Source of the DNA: Cyclobacteriaceae bacterium
GTDB lineage: Bacteria > Bacteroidota > Bacteroidia > Cytophagales > Cyclobacteriaceae
Length of the DNA stretch: 9,843 bases
Direction: 5' to 3'
Assembly: GCA_025363495.1 (NCBI GenBank)
Contig: JANYDR010000408.1
Coordinates: 1 to 9,843 of the forward strand
Positions within the stretch are counted from its first letter, which is position 1; each line of letters begins with the position of its first letter. Of this stretch, positions 5,737 through 9,843 are shown in pieces. The position numbers and the translations under genes were made by a program. The notes beneath the pieces are model-generated. The model was not told the origin of the DNA and ran no database searches. It worked only from the letters and a program-made list of their open reading frames with translations.

Positions 5737-8211
5737 TCACCGATTACGTTTTATCCCCCTCACCGCCACCGCCCCCCACGGATCCTCTGGCCACGAATGT
5801 TTCGGATACCTCATCCGCAACTCCTTGCGCACTTCATGATATGTTGTATGCCAAAAACTTTTTAAATCCTGCGTCACCTGCACAGGTTTATACCCTGGTG
5901 AAAGCAGGTGCAGCAAAATTTTCGTTCTACCATCATTGACGGTCGGTGTTTCTAAAAGTCCGAACATTTCTTGTAGACGGACTTCCATGACAGGAGGTCT
6001 GCCGTCAATAAAATACTGAATTGAAATTAGTGACTCACTCGGAACTGGTATCTTCAACGGCGCAAGCGTTTCCAGTTTACTTTGCATATTCCAGGGAAGA
6101 AGCGAGATGAGAATTGTTTTCAGATCAAGTTTTTCAAGCTCGGATTGTTTATAGAGTTTTGTAAGATAGGGTTCTAACCATGTTTCTAATGTATTTAATA
6201 AATGCTCAGAACTAACATCTGGCCATTCATCATCTGGTCTCCATTTTCTCAGACTTAGAATTCGCGCTTGCAGCGAATCACAATCATCGTTCCATCCGAG
6301 TATCTTCAAACCTTTCTGCCGGATCGTCTCAAAAAGTATTTTGTTCTTCTCTTCTTCACCGATTTTTTGAATAGCCCTGCTTTCCAACATCAATCCCCCT
6401 ACTCTCTTTTCAATTGACGACACAACCATGTTGCGCTCGTCATCCCAACGTACAATTATTGTTTCACGTGCCAGTTCGAGAAGATCACTTTCACTAATGC
6501 CGGCAGCTAAAAATATTTTTCCTTCACTTTGACCCGCGTCAAGTTGCGTGATGCACAGCCACGGCTCATGGATCAATGGATCATGATTAGGCAACTTTGC
6601 TACGCGACCATTCGCCAGCGTATAGTAGCCACTCTGCTTTCCATGCTGACGCGCAATACGCTCGGGGTATGCAGCGATTACCAACTTACCTATTTCATAA
6701 TTTGATGGTAAGCCATCATCAACATTAACAGACAATAATTTTCTCCAATTCGCAGCCAGCCGTTCAATGCGCTCCAATACACTCCTGTCGGCATTTACCT
6801 TTTCTCCGCTCCTCCATTTTCTAAGCGTCTCGATTCTCAATGACAGATCAGCGCCAGCTTCTTTTGGCAACGGGTCTCGTTCTTCCAGGAGCGCTGCAAC
6901 ATCCGTAGCAATGGTCTTTTCTGATTTTGATATTGCTTTCAGCAACATGTGTGAAATTCGTGGATGCGTCGGAAGCCGAAGCATTTCTTTTCCTCTTCCA
7001 GTAATTCCATTTTCATCAAGCGCTTCTAGTTGCATCAATAACTCTTTCGCCTGACTAACCGAACCTGCCGGTGGCAATGAGATCCATGTGAGTTCCTTCA
7101 TGTCTTTCACTCCCCATTGCAAGAGCTCCAACATTAATGACGCGAGGTCCGCTTCCATAATTTCCGGCTTGCGATGAGGAAGTAAATTACGCTGAATAGC
7201 TTCTGTCCATAACCGAAAACAAACTCCCGGACCTAATCGACCGGCGCGACCCGCACGTTGATCGGCAGCATCGTTGGTTACGCGAACCGTTTCCAATCGG
7301 GTAAGTCCGCTGCGCGGGTCGAAACGTGGAACACGGGATAACCCACTATCAATCACTACGCGGATACCTTCAATTGTCAATGATGTTTCTGCAATGGAAG
7401 TTGCAAGAACAATTTTCCGCTGACCATCCTTTCGCGGAAGAATAGCATCCTGCTGTTGTTTAAATGGCAAGTCACCATACAACAAATGAATAATCGCAGA
7501 CAAAGATTCTTCTGCCAGCAATTGCTCAGTCCGGCGGATCTCCCCTACTCCCGGAAGAAATGCAAGAATGTCACCTGTCTCCTCACGTATTGCTTTGCGA
7601 ATAGCTTGCGTCATGCGGATAGAAATGTGGGTCTCTGAATCAAGTGATGCGTATTTCACGGTCACCGGAAACTGCTTGCCAACCGAAGTAATAACGGGCG
7701 CGTTTCCAAGTATAGAAGAAAGCAGTGCGCCATCCAGTGTTGCAGACATGATGAGTATTCTTAAATCATTACGCAATACATTTTGAAGTTGTAGACTTAA
7801 AGCCAACGCAAGATCAGCCTGAAGACTGCGTTCATGAAATTCATCAAAGATCAAAAGACCGACATCTTCAAGGCTATTATCCGACTGGATCATGCGTGTA
7901 AGGATTCCTTCCGTCACAACTTCAATCCTTGTTTTATCCCCAACCTTCGTATCGAAGCGAACACGATAACCAATTGTGCCGCCAACTTTATCGCCATGCA
8001 AATCCGACATTCTTTCAGCAACAGATCTTGAAGCCAGTCTTCGTGGCTCAAGCATAATAATCTTTTTATTCAAGAGCCACGATTCTTCGAGAAGTTGCAA
8101 TGGCAGTACCGTCGATTTTCCCGCCCCGGGAGGAGCCTGGAGAATCAGTATTTTATTGACCTGGAGTTTTTCCTTTAACTCAGGAAGAATGTCTTGAATG
8201 GGATAGTGCAC
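5737..8211 (-). CDS. hrpB: ATP-dependent helicase HrpB (DEAH-box)
   Basis: The 824-residue protein is a full-length HrpB-type DEAH helicase. It shows Walker A QAPPGAGKST (25-34), EPRRLA (55-60), the DEFH box (123-126), SATLDG (156-161), TSIAETSLTIEGI as motif V and DQRAGRAGRLGPG as motif VI. The HA2/helical-bundle region follows, then the HrpB-specific C-terminal domain ending with FWHTTYHEVRKELRMRYPKHSWPEDP. HrpB proteins are cytoplasmic ATP-dependent RNA helicases of largely unknown purpose and are not needed for type III secretion despite the name. The start is GTG at 8211-8209; homologues begin at about this distance from Walker A, and the segment upstream is repeat DNA. TATCTTTC (minus strand, 8230-8223) is one base from the TAnnTTTG element. 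The gene is convergent with the DUF559 unit and divergent from the rhamnosidase gene. Confidence 0.93.
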   Translation of the reverse strand: MHYPIQDILPELKEKLQVNKILILQAPPGAGKSTVLPLQLLEESWLLNKKIIMLEPRRLASRSVAERMSDLHGDKVGGTIGYRVRFDTKVGDKTRIEVVTEGILTRMIQSDNSLEDVGLLIFDEFHERSLQADLALALSLQLQNVLRNDLRILIMSATLDGALLSSILGNAPVITSVGKQFPVTVKYASLDSETHISIRMTQAIRKAIREETGDILAFLPGVGEIRRTEQLLAEESLSAIIHLLYGDLPFKQQQDAILPRKDGQRKIVLATSIAETSLTIEGIRVVIDSGLSRVPRFDPRSGLTRLETVRVTNDAADQRAGRAGRLGPGVCFRLWTEAIQRNLLPHRKPEIMEADLASLMLELLQWGVKDMKELTWISLPPAGSVSQAKELLMQLEALDENGITGRGKEMLRLPTHPRISHMLLKAISKSEKTIATDVAALLEERDPLPKEAGADLSLRIETLRKWRSGEKVNADRSVLERIERLAANWRKLLSVNVDDGLPSNYEIGKLVIAAYPERIARQHGKQSGYYTLANGRVAKLPNHDPLIHEPWLCITQLDAGQSEGKIFLAAGISESDLLELARETIIVRWDDERNMVVSSIEKRVGGLMLESRAIQKIGEEEKNKILFETIRQKGLKILGWNDDCDSLQARILSLRKWRPDDEWPDVSSEHLLNTLETWLEPYLTKLYKQSELEKLDLKTILISLLPWNMQSKLETLAPLKIPVPSESLISIQYFIDGRPPVMEVRLQEMFGLLETPTVNDGRTKILLHLLSPGYKPVQVTQDLKSFWHTTYHEVRKELRMRYPKHSWPEDPWGAVAVRGIKRNR

Positions 8212-8244
8212 GGTTGAAAAGGGAAAGATAGATTGTATTTCTCG

Positions 8245-8279
8245 GAAACTTGAAACGTGAAACTTGAAATTTGAAAGCC
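8245..8279. repeat. Tandem heptamer repeat, GAAANNN type, five units
   Basis: Five 7-bp units start at 8245, 8252, 8259, 8266 and 8273, each beginning GAAA (for example GAAACTT and GAAACGT). The word resembles the GAAAGNN tract after the SF1 helicase. The block lies 34 bp upstream of the hrpB start in the space between the divergent hrpB and rhamnosidase genes. Read on the minus strand it supplies a TTTC every 7 bp. Confidence 0.8.
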
Positions 8280-8310
8280 AGGATCCGGCGTGTGCTGGCT
8301 TTCCAATTTC
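8266..8310. repeat. Long stem-loop made from the last heptamers and their inverted copies
   Basis: GAAATTTGAAAGCCAG (8266-8281) pairs with CTGGCTTTCCAATTTC (8295-8310) in 15 of 16 positions; the only mismatch is T8272 against C8304. The loop is 13 bases. The structure lies between two divergent promoters, so it is unlikely to be a terminator for either gene; a DNA-level or transcript-leader role is possible but not shown. The rest of the 146-bp intergenic region (8311-8357) is A+T-rich, with no clear promoter match seen before the rhamnosidase ATG. Confidence 0.75.
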
Positions 8311-8357
8311 CGATTCTACCGAATGATTGCGATATTTAATAACATTTATCCCTCACT

Positions 8358-9843
8358 ATGAAGAAGCTCCTATTCTTACTCGGCTTGAATTTTCTGGCTA
8401 CTATCGCTTTTGCGCAAATCAAAGTACAAAATCCGTTATGTGAAAATCGTACTAACCCGATTGGCCTGGACATTGTTCAACCGAGGTTCAGTTGGCAATT
8501 GATTTCAGAGAAGAGAAACACAACTCAATCAGCTTATGAGGTGCGGGTGAGTATGAATCTTACAGCGTTAAGTAAAGGTACAAGTTGGAATACCGGAAAG
8601 GTCTCTTCCGATCAATCCGTTTATATAACGTATAATGGCTCTACTCTTGAATCAGGAAAGAAGTATTACTGGCAGGTGCGGGTGTGGGACCAGAATGGAA
8701 AAGCATCTCAATGGAGCGATCCGACATTCTGGCAAATGGGGTTACTCAAAACGTCTGACTGGAAGGCGAAATGGATCCAGGTTGGTTATCATGAAGATAC
8801 TATTGATCAACCCAGTCCATTATTCAGAAAGGAATTTAAGACTTCTAAAAAAATTCAATCCGCCACTGCCTACATCACGGCTCATGGATTATATGAAGCC
8901 AGCATTAATGGAAAGCGAATAGGTGATTCATATTTAACCCCTGGATGGACCAGCTATTCCAAACGTCTTCAATATCAGCAATATGATGTTACCGGCTTAC
9001 TCATGGACGGAAATAACGCCGCTGGTGTCACGCTTGGAAATGGTTGGTATCGCGGATTTATTGGTTGGTCCGGGCAAAAAAACTTCTACGGCAAAGATCT
9101 CGGTCTTCTTTTTCAATTGGAGATCAATTACACCGATGGAACTTCTGAAACAGTAGTTTCCGATCAGACATGGAAAAGCTCAACCGGTAGCATCGCCAGC
9201 TCTGACATCTATAATGGAGAAAGAGTTGATGCACGAAATGAAAAAACCGGTTGGAGTTTACCTGGCTATGCCGATGATAAATGGTCGGGAGTTAAAGTGG
9301 TAACTGATGACATGAATAAACTTGTTGCCACCTATAATGAGCCAATAAAAAAACACGAAATATTTCCGGCATTAAAAATAATCAAAACACCGAAAGGTGA
9401 ACAGGTGATCGACTTTGGTCAGAATTTAGTTGGATGGGTGCAGCTAAAGGTAAAAGGAAAAGCTGGCGATCAGATCAGATTATATCATGCCGAAGTATTA
9501 GACAAAAAGGGAAATTTTTATACCGAGAATCTCCGCCCCGCCAAACAACTGAATGTCTATATTCTGAAAGGTGGCGTAGAAGAAATCCTTGAACCCCATT
9601 TTACTTTCCAGGGATTCCGCTACATAAAAATCGAAGGGTATCCCGGAGAAATTAAGATCGAAAATTTTAAAGCGATCACACTTTATTCTGACATGAAGAC
9701 AACCGGGAATTTTACCAGTTCCAATCCAATGATCAATCAATTGCAGCATAATATCCTGTGGGGACAAAAAGGAAATTTCCTGGATGTCCCAACGGATTGC
9801 CCACAACGCGACGAACGACTTGGATGGACGGGTGATGCTCAGG
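8358..9843 (+). CDS. Exported alpha-L-rhamnosidase, glycoside hydrolase family 78 (3' end outside window)
   Basis: From the ATG at 8358 the frame is open for 495 codons to the edge. Residues 1-19 form a Sec signal peptide ending AFA before Gln20. A fibronectin-like domain follows (about 22-125, with KYYWQVRVWDQNGKASQWS), then the rhamnosidase N-terminal beta-domain (GLYEASINGKRIGDSYLTPGW and LGNGWYRG) and the domain with QVIDFGQNLVGWV. The catalytic (alpha/alpha)6 barrel begins with FLDVPTDCPQRDERLGWTGDA. By the spacing known from SaRha78A, Glu486 would be the general acid and Asp480, Trp490 and Asp493 would line the rhamnose site. The enzyme removes terminal alpha-L-rhamnose from plant or microbial glycans outside the cytoplasm. 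About half of a typical 900-residue protein is present. No polysaccharide-utilisation partner such as SusC/SusD is visible. Confidence 0.92.
   Translation, partial: MKKLLFLLGLNFLATIAFAQIKVQNPLCENRTNPIGLDIVQPRFSWQLISEKRNTTQSAYEVRVSMNLTALSKGTSWNTGKVSSDQSVYITYNGSTLESGKKYYWQVRVWDQNGKASQWSDPTFWQMGLLKTSDWKAKWIQVGYHEDTIDQPSPLFRKEFKTSKKIQSATAYITAHGLYEASINGKRIGDSYLTPGWTSYSKRLQYQQYDVTGLLMDGNNAAGVTLGNGWYRGFIGWSGQKNFYGKDLGLLFQLEINYTDGTSETVVSDQTWKSSTGSIASSDIYNGERVDARNEKTGWSLPGYADDKWSGVKVVTDDMNKLVATYNEPIKKHEIFPALKIIKTPKGEQVIDFGQNLVGWVQLKVKGKAGDQIRLYHAEVLDKKGNFYTENLRPAKQLNVYILKGGVEEILEPHFTFQGFRYIKIEGYPGEIKIENFKAITLYSDMKTTGNFTSSNPMINQLQHNILWGQKGNFLDVPTDCPQRDERLGWTGDAQ

Noticed and set aside
5682..5939. Plus-strand open frame overlapping the hrpB 3' end
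   Set aside because: It runs antisense to the conserved HrpB C-terminal domain and begins in repeat DNA; its low-complexity proline-rich translation is what an antisense shadow would give.
2479..8211. A defence island made of an SF1 helicase, a glycosylase, a DUF559 nuclease and HrpB
   Set aside because: Each helicase and the glycosylase matches a widespread housekeeping family, hrpB is on the opposite strand, and the nuclease has its own repeat boundaries. Nothing shows that the genes act together.
9498..9806. Minus-strand open frame inside the rhamnosidase gene
   Set aside because: It is antisense to the conserved GH78 sequence, including the catalytic motif, and has no family features.

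Overview
The window looks like a chromosomal segment from a member of the Bacteroidota, most likely Cytophagales or a relative. The evidence is a SMUG2-type (DUF4918) uracil-DNA glycosylase, exported degradative enzymes with short Sec signal peptides, a TAnnTTTG-type promoter element almost touching a start codon, little use of Shine-Dalgarno sites, and moderate GC. This is an inference from gene content; no rRNA or other marker gene is present.

Layout. Positions 1-308 (minus) hold the 5'-truncated remnant of a Fic-family gene running off the left edge. It is joined almost base-to-base at about 303-311 to the C-terminal remnant of an ECF42-type sigma factor (306-719, plus). After a short tract of 7-bp-period repeats comes a complete exported N-acyl-D-amino-acid deacylase (812-2419, minus). 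It diverges from a UPF1/IGHMBP2-like superfamily 1 helicase (2479-4401, plus), which is followed on the same strand by a SMUG2-like glycosylase (4511-5182). A small DUF559/Vsr-like nuclease gene (5281-5667) sits between imperfect inverted repeats (about 5171-5216 and 5671-5727). These fill the space between the glycosylase and a convergent hrpB-type DEAH helicase (5737-8211, minus, GTG start). A GH78 alpha-L-rhamnosidase gene begins at 8358 (plus) and runs off the right edge just after the start of its catalytic domain.

The genes do not form an obvious pathway. They read as housekeeping nucleic-acid enzymes (two helicases and a glycosylase) interspersed with exported enzymes for D-amino-acid derivatives and rhamnosylated glycans. 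The more unusual signal lies in the DNA between and inside the genes. Five tracts, four between or at the ends of genes and one inside the SF1 helicase coding sequence, are degenerate tandem repeats with a strict 7-bp period but different heptamer words. Three of them also contain inverted copies or a palindrome. The copy inside the helicase is read in frame and encodes an interdomain linker. The second notable item is the DUF559 nuclease gene bracketed by hairpin-forming inverted repeats, one of which supplies the stop codon of the upstream glycosylase.

No tRNA, rRNA, CRISPR array or classical insertion sequence was recognised. No gene-free stretch exceeds about 150 bases.
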